The notes under the pieces were generated by a model that was not told where the DNA came from, made no database searches, and saw nothing but the letters and a program-made list of their open reading frames with translations. Position numbers and translations under genes: made by a program. Below are positions 7,475 through 14,077 of a DNA stretch of 14,077 nt, piece after piece. The stretch comes from an uncultured Erysipelotrichaceae bacterium. Its GTDB lineage: Bacteria; Bacillota_I; Bacilli_A; Erysipelotrichales; Erysipelotrichaceae. The first letter of the stretch is position 1; the number at the start of each line of letters is the position of its first letter. The stretch covers positions 1-14,077 of the forward strand of contig CAJKOS010000029.1 of assembly GCA_905201565.1 (NCBI GenBank), read 5' to 3'.

Positions 7475-8591
7475 AGAAAGACCCGTAGAATTTGAAGATG
7501 AACTGGATAGACCAGTGAGAAAACGCCGTCACAGTTTCGTACAGCGCATTGTACTCTGCGTCATTGTCATCCTGCTTGTATGCATTGGTATTGGTGGCTG
7601 GAGAGTGTATCGTGGCTTACAGCCTGTCACCAGTGAAAGTGAGACGGTGAACTTCACCGTACCGGAAGGTGCTACGATCAAATCCGTGTGTGCAGATCTT
7701 GCGGACCAGGGTATCATCGCATCTGAACAGATTGGTTACTACTATGCAAAACTGGAAGGTTTCTCTAATCTGATCGCAGGAAACTTCACCCTGGACAAGA
7801 GCTGGGATCTCAACAAGATCTTCACAACGCTCACCGATCTCAATTCCACAAATATCAAAAGTGGTATCAGCGTAACCATCATCGATGGTGACTGGGCAAA
7901 ACATATTGCTGAAAACATCAGTTCTGTTACCAATGTGACGTATGATGAACTGATGGCACTCTGGAATAACCAGGATTACCTGCGTTCATTAATGCCTAAA
8001 TATCCATTCCTGACAGAAGAGATGTTCCAGGATGGTGTGAGATGTTATCTTGAAGGCTATTTTGCACCAAACACATACCAGTTTGATGAAGAGTCAACAG
8101 CAGAACAGATTACCGAGAAGATCCTTGATCAGACACTGGTGGTCTATAACCAGTATGCCGATCAGTTTGCGGCTTCTTCACTTTCTACCCACCAGATCTT
8201 CACCCTGGCTTCCATTGTCCAGTATGAAGGTACAGGTGATATGGAAGTGCTGAAGAATATTGCAAGTGTCTTCTACAACAGACTCAATACAGGCATGACC
8301 CTTGGCAGTTCTGTAACCGTATGTTATGCGATCGACTTTGACCGCGATAACGATAACTGGCAGGCATGTGAAGTCAACACTGACTTCGATAGTCCTTACA
8401 ATACCTATCTCCATCAGGGACTGCCACCAGGAGCTGTAGCAAATGCCGGACCAAATGCATTAGAAGCAGTGCTCAATCCAAATCAGACAAATTACTACTA
8501 CTTCATGGCAGATGTCTATGGAGATGGAACCGTGTATTTCTCTGAAACACTAGACCAGCACAATGCCCTGGTTGCGCAATATCTTGGCTGA
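7464..8591 (+). CDS. mltG: Endolytic murein transglycosylase MltG (YceG-like)
   Basis: This membrane-anchored enzyme cleaves nascent glycan strands and so limits peptidoglycan chain length. It has 375 residues from the chosen ATG. A basic cytoplasmic tail (PVRKRRH) leads into one membrane helix at about 29-46, followed by the extracellular YceG domain. The core reads LASIVQYEGTG, then IASVFYNRLNTGMTLGSSVTVCYAI. E255 in QYEG is the likely catalytic glutamate by comparison with the family's IV(E/Q)xE pattern. The C-terminal PYNTYLHQGLPPGAVANAG and the final YYYFMADVYGDGTVYFSET also match the family. Its TGA shares one base with the next ATG. No LysM or extended N-terminal domain is present. Confidence 0.94.
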   Translation: MNRKERPVEFEDELDRPVRKRRHSFVQRIVLCVIVILLVCIGIGGWRVYRGLQPVTSESETVNFTVPEGATIKSVCADLADQGIIASEQIGYYYAKLEGFSNLIAGNFTLDKSWDLNKIFTTLTDLNSTNIKSGISVTIIDGDWAKHIAENISSVTNVTYDELMALWNNQDYLRSLMPKYPFLTEEMFQDGVRCYLEGYFAPNTYQFDEESTAEQITEKILDQTLVVYNQYADQFAASSLSTHQIFTLASIVQYEGTGDMEVLKNIASVFYNRLNTGMTLGSSVTVCYAIDFDRDNDNWQACEVNTDFDSPYNTYLHQGLPPGAVANAGPNALEAVLNPNQTNYYYFMADVYGDGTVYFSETLDQHNALVAQYLG

Positions 8592-9070
8592 TGAAATGCA
8601 GTACATGCGGTTATCTTGAACATGAGGGCAGATACCTCATGATGCTCAGGAATGCCAAAGCAAATGATGTCAACAGTGGTAAATGGATTGGTGTTGGTGG
8701 CAAGTTTGAACAAAACGAAACACCACGCCAATGCATGAAGCGGGAAATCCAGGAAGAAACCGGCATTACTCTTTCATTAGAGGACCTGCAATTCCGGGGA
8801 ATATTATATTTTCATTACGATCGTGATGAAGAAGAGAAAATCTGGATATATACCGCCAATTGTAGAAGTGATCATTTCATTCCATGTGATGAGGGCGAAC
8901 TGCACTGGATACAAAAGGATGAGATCCTGCATCTTCCACTATGGGAGGGAGACAGGATCTTTCTTGATACATTGTTGAAAGATGAGGAAAAGACATTTTG
9001 TCTCGATCTCTACTATGATGACAAAGGCAATCTCATCTTTCATAAACAAAGGGAGACAGAACATGAATAA
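8591..9070 (+). CDS. Nudix hydrolase, 8-oxo-dGTP diphosphatase (MutT)-like
   Basis: This cytoplasmic pyrophosphohydrolase has 159 residues. A perfect Nudix box (GX5EX7REUXEEXGU) runs from G37 to I59, with E43, R51, E52, E55 and E56 in place for Mg2+ binding and catalysis. The WIGVGGKFE lead-in and the later DEGELHWI and PLWEGDRIFLD segments resemble Firmicutes 8-oxo-dGTP diphosphatases, which clean oxidised nucleotides from the pool. The exact substrate is inferred. The ATG shares one base with the mltG stop (TGATG), and no Shine-Dalgarno sequence is evident, so it is likely translated by reinitiation. It overlaps udk by 8 bases. Two N-terminal cysteines (C3, C6) have no assigned role. Confidence 0.88.
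   Translation: MKCSTCGYLEHEGRYLMMLRNAKANDVNSGKWIGVGGKFEQNETPRQCMKREIQEETGITLSLEDLQFRGILYFHYDRDEEEKIWIYTANCRSDHFIPCDEGELHWIQKDEILHLPLWEGDRIFLDTLLKDEEKTFCLDLYYDDKGNLIFHKQRETEHE
9048..9055 (+). promoter_or_regulatory. Ribosome binding site fixing the udk start
   Basis: AAAGGGAG precedes the ATG at 9063 by seven bases. An in-frame ATG at 8982 would add 27 residues ahead of the P-loop with no family match, so 9063 is preferred. Confidence 0.7.
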
Positions 9071-9695
9071 ACCGATTATCATTGGTATTGCCGGAGGCAG
9101 TGCATCGGGCAAGACGACGATTTCTTTGAAAATCAAGGAAACATTTGCGGATGAGAAAAAGGTATTGATCATCCGTCAGGATGACTATTACAAAGACCAG
9201 AGTGAAAAGACGATGGAAGAACGTGTGAAAACAAACTATGACCATCCATTTGCCTTTGATAATGATCTGCTCATCGAACATATTCATGCCCTGATGCATT
9301 GTCAGTCCATTGAAAAGCCGACATATGATTTTGTCAACCATACCCGCAGTACAGTTACCGAACATTGTGAGCCATGTGATGTGCTGATCCTTGAAGGTTT
9401 GTTTGTCCTCTATAGCAAAGAAATCCGCGATCTTCTCGATATCAAGGTCTTTGTGGATACGGATGCGGATATCCGCTTCATCAGAAGACTCGTAAGAGAT
9501 GTCAACGAAAGGGGCAGAACCCTTGAATCGGTTGTTAACCAGTATCTCGATACGGTGCGCGTCATGCACGATTCCTTTGTGGAACCAAGCAAATCCTATG
9601 CCGATCTCATCGTTCCGGAAGGTGGCAGTAACACCGTGGCAATTGACCTTCTGACCACAAAAATCAGTAGCGTCATTTATCCCACAATGCTATAA
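9063..9695 (+). CDS. udk: Uridine kinase
   Basis: This cytoplasmic enzyme phosphorylates uridine and cytidine to UMP and CMP in pyrimidine salvage. It has 210 residues, the standard length. The P-loop GGSASGKTT (11-19) is followed by QDDYYKDQS, NYDHPFAFDND and YDFVNHTR, which are substrate-site motifs of Udk. Then come VLILEGLFVLYS (Walker B-like), the RFIRRLVRDVNERGR lid region and the C-terminal YADLIVPEGG. All are intact. The start overlaps the Nudix gene by 8 bases. The last codons carry a consensus extended -10 element that probably drives greA. The order udk-greA is conserved in Firmicutes. Confidence 0.96.
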   Translation: MNKPIIIGIAGGSASGKTTISLKIKETFADEKKVLIIRQDDYYKDQSEKTMEERVKTNYDHPFAFDNDLLIEHIHALMHCQSIEKPTYDFVNHTRSTVTEHCEPCDVLILEGLFVLYSKEIRDLLDIKVFVDTDADIRFIRRLVRDVNERGRTLESVVNQYLDTVRVMHDSFVEPSKSYADLIVPEGGSNTVAIDLLTTKISSVIYPTML

Positions 9696-9696
9696 T
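9688..9696 (+). promoter_or_regulatory. Extended -10 promoter for greA
   Basis: TGCTATAAT (9688-9696) is a perfect extended -10 element (TGnTATAAT), overlapping the end of udk. No good -35 stands 16-18 bases upstream, which is normal for extended -10 promoters. The expected start near 9703 would give a leader of about 26 bases containing AAGGAG at 9716-9721. Confidence 0.55.
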
Positions 9697-9728
9697 AAGC
9701 AGGCTATAAAACAAAAAGGAGTGATATC

Positions 9729-10211
9729 ATGACAGAAGAAGTAAAGCATCTGTTGACTGAAGAAGGTCTTAAAAAGACACAGGAAGAATATAATCACCTC
9801 GTACATGTTGTCCGTGAAGAAGTTAAACGTGAACTTGCGGAAGCACGTTCTCTTGGTGACCTTTCGGAAAATGCGGACTATGATGCTGCCCGTGACAAGC
9901 AGTCACAGGTAGAAAGCAGAATTGTTGAACTTGAGGATATTCTGCAGCACCATACAATTATTGAAGAAGGTGGTTCAAGATCCAAGACAGTTACTGTTGG
10001 TTCTACCGTAACCATTGAATTCCTTGACACAAAGGAAACACAGACATATTCCATCGTCGGTTCTACTGAAGCAGATCCGCTCAACGGCAAGCTTTCCAAT
10101 GAAACACCGCTTGCCAAAGCAATTCTTGATCACAAAGTTGGTGATGTTGTGACAGTCAATGTCAAGTCACCATATGAAGTCAAGATTGTAAAGAAGAAGT
10201 ACCCAGCATAA
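9729..10211 (+). CDS. greA: Transcription elongation factor GreA
   Basis: GreA binds the RNA polymerase secondary channel and stimulates cleavage of backtracked RNA. The 160-residue protein has the usual two domains. The N-terminal coiled-coil hairpin carries the acidic tip in GDLSENADY (43-51, with D44 and E47 as the functional pair). The C-terminal FKBP-like domain holds the VGSTVTIEF start and the SNETPLAKAILDHKVGD motif. The ATG at 9729 has AAGGAG seven bases upstream. It seems to be its own transcription unit, with an extended -10 promoter inside udk and a terminator overlapping its stop codon. No unusual residues are seen. Confidence 0.97.
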   Translation: MTEEVKHLLTEEGLKKTQEEYNHLVHVVREEVKRELAEARSLGDLSENADYDAARDKQSQVESRIVELEDILQHHTIIEEGGSRSKTVTVGSTVTIEFLDTKETQTYSIVGSTEADPLNGKLSNETPLAKAILDHKVGDVVTVNVKSPYEVKIVKKKYPA

Positions 10212-10227
10212 CCATGCTGGTTTTCTT
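10203..10227 (+). terminator. Rho-independent terminator after greA
   Basis: CCAGCAT (10203-10209) pairs with ATGCTGG (10214-10220) around the loop AACC and is followed by TTTTCTT. The first T of the greA TAA stop is the last base of the left arm. The 7-bp stem with four G-C pairs and a mixed U-tract suggests partial to moderate termination. Confidence 0.65.
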
Positions 10228-10248
10228 GTAGAGAAAGGAATACTGAAC

Positions 10249-11010
10249 ATGAAGAAAATACTCGTACGTGCAGATGATCTTGGTTACAGTGAAGGTGTTA
10301 ATTACGGCATTGCCAAATCTGTTGTGGATGGCATCATCAGGAGTGTTGGTGTGATGCCTAACATGCCATCTGTTGAACATGGTTTGAAACTGTTATCAGG
10401 TGTGGATGTCTGCTATGGTCAGCATACCAATGTCTGTGTAGGCAGACCATTATGTGATCCAAAGGACATTCCTTCTTTGACAAAGGAGAATGGTGAATTC
10501 CGTTCTTCAAAAGAATATCGCGAAGCTGCCAAAGCTGGTAATGACTTTGTGAATGTTGAAGAAGCATGTCTTGAAATTGAGGCACAATATGAACGGTTCA
10601 AGGAACTGACAGGTGATGAACCACATTACTTTGAAGGACATGCGATTGCGTCCATACATTTCTTTGAGGCGCTGAAAATGGTCGCAAAGCGCCATGACCT
10701 CAAATATATGGCAATGGCACTCGATGGCAAGCCGGAAAAGTTCAACCACACCGATGTATACATGTGGATGGGTTCCATGGCACCGGATTACAATCCGACA
10801 GAATTCTTGAAGAACATGGTCGAAAATGGTCATGATGATGCCTGCGATGTGATGGTATGCCATCCAGGGTATCTCGATGACTACATTCTTTCTACTTCTT
10901 CCTTGCTTATACCACGTACAAAAGAAGTGGAAATGGCTTGTGATAAAGATTTACGGGCTTGGCTTGACGCAAGAAGTGACATCGAACTTGTCACTTATGA
11001 CAATCTTTGA
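10249..11010 (+). CDS. YdjC/ChbG-family carbohydrate deacetylase
   Basis: This is a 253-residue cytoplasmic protein of the YdjC family. ChbG, the best-known member, removes an acetyl group from chitobiose-type sugars. The visible metal-site residues fit: ADDLGYSEGVN with D9/D10, GQHTN with H59, and EGHAIAS with H131. A VMVCHPGYLDD motif lies near the C-terminus. AAAGGAA (10234-10240) precedes the ATG by eight bases. No phosphotransferase or chitobiose genes are nearby, so the sugar is unknown. It lies between greA and comEA, breaking the join of two conserved blocks. No promoter is visible in the short gap after the greA terminator, so it may depend on read-through. Confidence 0.85.
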   Translation: MKKILVRADDLGYSEGVNYGIAKSVVDGIIRSVGVMPNMPSVEHGLKLLSGVDVCYGQHTNVCVGRPLCDPKDIPSLTKENGEFRSSKEYREAAKAGNDFVNVEEACLEIEAQYERFKELTGDEPHYFEGHAIASIHFFEALKMVAKRHDLKYMAMALDGKPEKFNHTDVYMWMGSMAPDYNPTEFLKNMVENGHDDACDVMVCHPGYLDDYILSTSSLLIPRTKEVEMACDKDLRAWLDARSDIELVTYDNL

Positions 11011-11050
11011 GATATTTTGAGGAATCATTGATTTACAGACTAAAGAATAA

Positions 11051-11057
11051 GTGGAGG
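11051..11057 (+). promoter_or_regulatory. Ribosome binding site fixing the comEA start
   Basis: GTGGAGG lies five bases before the ATG at 11063. An in-frame GTG at 11051 is the first part of this site and would put four extra residues ahead of the hydrophobic segment, so it is rejected as the start. Confidence 0.7.
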
Positions 11058-11062
11058 CTATT

Positions 11063-11536
11063 ATGAAGCAGATACTTATTCTTTTTTTATTGCTTGTGGC
11101 AGTGCTGTCGATTGATATTGCACCACTATCCATCGATGAAATCAGTCAGGATGAAATCCAGGTAACAGTCAGTGGTGCCGTTGAACATGAAGGGACACTG
11201 ACACTGGATCGCTATGCGACAGTGCAGGATGCCCTGGATGAAGCTGTACCGCTTGCTGAGGCGGACCTTTCTTCCCTCAACCCACTCACCATTCTCAGTG
11301 ACCAGGATGTACTCGTCATTCCAACCATCACGGAACAGGAAGCAGTGCGTGTTTCACTGAATACCGGGACATTAGAACAGCTTGATAGTCTGCCTGGCAT
11401 TGGACCGTCCACTGCCCAGCGGATTATTGACTACCGCAATGCTAATGGATTGTTTCAAAACATTGAAGATGTCATGAATGTCAAAGGCATAGGAGAAGCC
11501 AAGTTTGAAAAGATGAAGGAGATGATTACCTTATGA
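11063..11536 (+). CDS. comEA: Competence protein ComEA (DNA receptor)
   Basis: ComEA is a membrane-anchored receptor that binds double-stranded DNA outside the cell and passes it to the ComEC channel. The protein has 157 residues. An N-terminal membrane anchor (4-17) is followed by a VTVSGAVEHEGTLTL segment that fits an SLBB domain. Paired helix-hairpin-helix DNA-binding motifs follow: LNTGTLEQLDSLPGIG (99-114) and DVMNVKGIG (136-144). The stop overlaps the comEC start by four bases, so the two are probably translationally coupled. comEB, which sits between them in Bacillus subtilis, is absent. A slightly short linker is the only oddity. Confidence 0.94.
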   Translation: MKQILILFLLLVAVLSIDIAPLSIDEISQDEIQVTVSGAVEHEGTLTLDRYATVQDALDEAVPLAEADLSSLNPLTILSDQDVLVIPTITEQEAVRVSLNTGTLEQLDSLPGIGPSTAQRIIDYRNANGLFQNIEDVMNVKGIGEAKFEKMKEMITL

Positions 11537-13449
11537 AACGCATCATGCCACATCTCTTTCTGTTTTCATGTATCCTGTTTATTCATGCTTTACTCATGGA
11601 CAGGTTTCCACTCACTTCCTTTGTGATTTGTACTGCATTTGCCATATACAGGTGCAAAGATAAAACATGGATTGTTCTTGCCTTGTTTCTGGCTTTGCAA
11701 AACATAGACTTCTATAAAAAGGATGTACCACAAATCACATCTGGTAAAGTCATTGAGACAAAAGATTCCTATGCCATCGTGAAACAAGATGGCTATAAGC
11801 TTCTCATCTACACCGATGCACTACTACCATATAACGCGGTTGTCTCATTTGATGGAACACCAGAAGAAATTGTATCCACCACAACCTTTTATGGTGGTTC
11901 CTTTTCCTCATGGTGTGCAAGGCAGGGGATATACTATTCCCTTGATCCGGAGTACCTCACCATAGAAGAAGATGGCAGTGGGATAAGAAACATGCTCAAG
12001 GAAGCCTGTGAGAAGATTGAAGATGATACCCGCAGGACATTTGCTTTGCGGTTATTGTGTGGGATTGGCAGCCGGGATACCCTGGACAGTTTTCTGTTTG
12101 TGCATGGGTTTTCCTTATCTGCTGTATTTGCATTGGTTGAAACTGTTTTGAGGTATGTTCTTGATCGCAAGCCAAGGATCATCGTGATGAGTGCTTTCTA
12201 TATACTCGGGTTATGGATTTACAATTTCCCGCTTGTCATCTTCAGCACATTGCTGTTCAGGCTTTTATCGTTGACAGATTTACCATCCGATCAACGCATG
12301 GGCATCGTCTTTACATTGACAATGTTGTTGTACAAAGAAGCACCATGGTCTGCCTCATTCCTGATTCCTGCAGCCTTCCGCATCACAACAAGGTTCTTTC
12401 ATGGCAAGCGATCCTGTACAGCACTATCCTCCATGGTTGTGCAGAACATTCTCTTTTCTTCTATTAATCCCATCATGACATTGTTCTATATGCCATTGCG
12501 CACCATTACCGGTATTGCCTGGTGTATGACACTGTTTGGGGTACTATTCGATTTACCAGTTCTCTTTGATTGTCTGATGGTCATGGATGCACTGTTTTCC
12601 TTTGTGAACAGCTTTGAACTGCACAGTTCATTCCTTGGGGCAGGATTGTTGTTCTTTGTGCCGCTATGTCTATGCTTTGCAAAGAACAAACACGCCTCTG
12701 TTATTCTTTGTGTATTACTCATTGTATTTCAATTCAATGGATTGTTTCATCCCTTTGCGGAAGTGACATTTATCAATGTCGGACAGGGTGACAGCATCCT
12801 CATCCGTGCTCCATTCAATACCGGTAACATCCTGATCGATACCGGAAAGCCATCCGCTTATAGCAAAGTGGAAACGCTGTTAGATGCCAAAGGAATACGC
12901 CAGCTGGATGCCTTGATCATCACCCATGAAGATGATGACCATAGTGGTAACCGCGATGCCATCATTGAAAAGTATGATCCTGAAGTGGTAATTGAGGAAC
13001 ATCATGAACCACTGAAGATTGACGGATTTACATTTTATGACTTGAATCCTATCGACAATGAGGATGAAAATGCCAGTTCACTATGTGAATATGTACGCAT
13101 CAATGGATTAGATTACCTGCTAACAGGTGACATCGATGAGACAGCAGAGGAAGAAATATTGAAGCGGTATGGAAACCTCAGCGCTGATATTCTGAAAGTT
13201 GCCCACCATGGATCTAAAACATCCTCATCAGAAGACTTTCTCGATACCGTTCAGCCAGAACTTGCCATCATCTCTTCTGGTTCCTATAACTTCTACCACC
13301 ATCCTTCACATGAAGTAGTACAGCGGCTTTTGAAAAGACATATCCCATATTTTCTTACAAGAGAGGAAGGGGATATGACAATTCTTTGTTTCAGCAGATG
13401 GAATGTTCTGATCACATCTTCCGCAAAAATAGCTCTATTGCCCGCATAA
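11533..13449 (+). CDS. comEC: ComEC/Rec2-type DNA uptake channel, short form
   Basis: ComEC forms the inner-membrane channel for single-stranded DNA during natural transformation. At 638 residues it is shorter than the usual 700-800. It has an N-terminal membrane region, a small OB-like stretch (about 65-145), a multi-helix competence domain (about 165-410) and a C-terminal metallo-beta-lactamase-like domain. The last starts at INVGQGDS (414-421), carries THEDDDHSG (H465, D467, D469, H470), LTGDID (D533) and AHHGSKTS (H558, H559), and is intact. The competence domain is compact: near residue 190 the usual HLLAISGLH motif is replaced by FLFVHGFSLSA. AAGGAG (11516-11521) precedes the start. It may be a working divergent form or a weakened one. 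Confidence 0.9.
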   Translation: MKRIMPHLFLFSCILFIHALLMDRFPLTSFVICTAFAIYRCKDKTWIVLALFLALQNIDFYKKDVPQITSGKVIETKDSYAIVKQDGYKLLIYTDALLPYNAVVSFDGTPEEIVSTTTFYGGSFSSWCARQGIYYSLDPEYLTIEEDGSGIRNMLKEACEKIEDDTRRTFALRLLCGIGSRDTLDSFLFVHGFSLSAVFALVETVLRYVLDRKPRIIVMSAFYILGLWIYNFPLVIFSTLLFRLLSLTDLPSDQRMGIVFTLTMLLYKEAPWSASFLIPAAFRITTRFFHGKRSCTALSSMVVQNILFSSINPIMTLFYMPLRTITGIAWCMTLFGVLFDLPVLFDCLMVMDALFSFVNSFELHSSFLGAGLLFFVPLCLCFAKNKHASVILCVLLIVFQFNGLFHPFAEVTFINVGQGDSILIRAPFNTGNILIDTGKPSAYSKVETLLDAKGIRQLDALIITHEDDDHSGNRDAIIEKYDPEVVIEEHHEPLKIDGFTFYDLNPIDNEDENASSLCEYVRINGLDYLLTGDIDETAEEEILKRYGNLSADILKVAHHGSKTSSSEDFLDTVQPELAIISSGSYNFYHHPSHEVVQRLLKRHIPYFLTREEGDMTILCFSRWNVLITSSAKIALLPA

Positions 13450-13463
13450 GCAAAGAAAGATAG

Positions 13464-13469
13464 TATAAT
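13464..13469 (+). promoter_or_regulatory. Possible -10 element for holA
   Basis: A consensus TATAAT stands just before holA. No matching -35 lies at 16-18 bases, and the best candidate (TTGCCC at 13438-13443) is 20 bases away. There is no extended TGn. If real, transcription would begin at about 13475, almost on the start codon. Confidence 0.3.
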
Positions 13470-13473
13470 ATCC

Positions 13474-14077
13474 ATGTTTATGAGCAATTATGTTATCAGT
13501 GGAAAAAACCAGTATCTTGCGGAAGAAAGATTGAAACAGATTCTTGCGGAGTCCCGTTGCAGCAAAGACAACGTAATCAGACTGGATGCACAGGACGCAA
13601 GAAAGTTTCAGATCGATGCAGCATTGTATGAATGCAATATCGTCTCCCTGTTTGAAGAAAACCAGGAAAGGGTAGTCCTTCTCAACAATCCATGGTTTCT
13701 CAAAGCAGGGGATAAGGCAAAAGAAGAAGTGCGCGAACATCTGCTGGATGTACTCGAGCAATATCTCAAAAATCCCAACCCTGCCTGTACATTGATCTTC
13801 TTTCTTGCCGGTATCGATGCGGATACACGCCGCAAGGAATACAAATTGTTAGAAAAATACCATGTCAAAAAGATTGTCGCCCAGCCCATCAAGCCATGGG
13901 AGTTTCCTGCCCATATCACAGAACTGTTAAAGAAGAACGGCTTTGTATTGGACAAAGAAGCGCGCATGGAGTTTGAGGAACGGGTGGGTACAGATGAATT
14001 CCAGCTGCACAATGCCATCGAAAAGATGAAGCTGTATGGTGAAAAGAAATACAGTGCAGACATCATCAGACAACTGG
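13474..14077 (+). CDS. holA: DNA polymerase III delta subunit HolA, 3' partial
   Basis: The delta subunit opens the beta clamp as part of the clamp loader during replication. About 201 residues are visible before the window ends, out of roughly 320-340. The frame is open from ATG 13474 to the edge. An in-frame ATG at 13480 gives the family-like start MSNYVISGKNQYLAEERLKQIL. Later matches are VVLLNNPWFLK, LIFFLAGIDADTRRKEYKLL, and RVGTDEFQLHNAIEKMKLY, which fits the conserved RVGxDLxxLxxELxKL motif. Neither start has a visible Shine-Dalgarno site. It follows comEC by 24 bases, the usual comEC-holA order. Assignment is secure, the exact start is not. Confidence 0.88.
   Translation, partial: MFMSNYVISGKNQYLAEERLKQILAESRCSKDNVIRLDAQDARKFQIDAALYECNIVSLFEENQERVVLLNNPWFLKAGDKAKEEVREHLLDVLEQYLKNPNPACTLIFFLAGIDADTRRKEYKLLEKYHVKKIVAQPIKPWEFPAHITELLKKNGFVLDKEARMEFEERVGTDEFQLHNAIEKMKLYGEKKYSADIIRQL

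Noticed and set aside
8982..9062. Upstream in-frame start for udk
   Set aside because: It overlaps the Nudix gene and adds residues with no match to uridine kinases; AAAGGGAG supports 9063.
11017..11046. TTGAGG and TAAAGA as a comEA promoter
   Set aside because: Both boxes match consensus poorly at 18-base spacing; the similarity is at chance level.
13608..14066. Minus-strand open frame at the right end
   Set aside because: It lies opposite holA, whose conserved motifs are clear on the + strand.
1..14077. CRISPR arrays, tRNA or rRNA genes, insertion sequences and prophage genes
   Set aside because: No repeated spacer pattern, no cloverleaf or rRNA sequence, no transposase or integrase motifs were seen; coding sequence fills nearly the whole window.

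Overview
The window is a densely packed piece of a low-to-moderate GC Firmicutes (Bacillota) chromosome. All 16 genes lie on the + strand, and they are separated by overlaps or gaps of about 80 bases at most. Two gene orders typical of Firmicutes meet here: the ireB-ruvX-DUF1292-mltG...udk-greA block and the comEA-comEC-holA block. Gene content and protein style suggest an anaerobic host-associated lineage, possibly Erysipelotrichia. That placement is inference, since no marker gene such as an rRNA is present.

Region 1 (1-6417) reads as one operon. It begins outside the window and holds two spermidine/putrescine-type ABC permeases (the first cut by the window edge), their ATPase, a lipoprotein solute-binding protein, adenine deaminase, and an amidohydrolase of the methylthioadenosine/S-adenosylhomocysteine deaminase (MtaD/SsnA-like) family. 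Gaps are 20 bases or less, or the genes overlap. The two deaminases act on adenine-type compounds, so the importer may deliver a purine or purine-linked substrate. This is the most interesting hypothesis in the window.

Region 2 (6418-9695) is the IreB cassette. It contains ireB, ruvX, a DUF1292 protein, mltG, a Nudix hydrolase of the 8-oxo-dGTP type, and udk. Most junctions overlap by 1 to 11 bases, which suggests translational coupling. A strong hairpin spans the ruvX stop codon. alaS, the usual upstream neighbour of ireB, is absent, and region 1 takes its place.

Region 3 (9691-10227) is greA. It has a consensus extended -10 promoter inside the end of udk and an intrinsic terminator overlapping its own stop codon.

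Region 4 (10249-11010) is a YdjC/ChbG-type carbohydrate deacetylase lying between the two conserved blocks. Region 5 (11063-14077) holds comEA, a short divergent comEC, and the start of holA (DNA polymerase III delta). comEB is missing between comEA and comEC, and holA runs off the right edge.

I found no RNA genes, insertion sequences, CRISPR arrays or phage genes, and no credible minus-strand gene. No gene-free stretch exceeds 300 bases. The window looks like ordinary core chromosome plus one purine/transport operon whose substrate is the open question.
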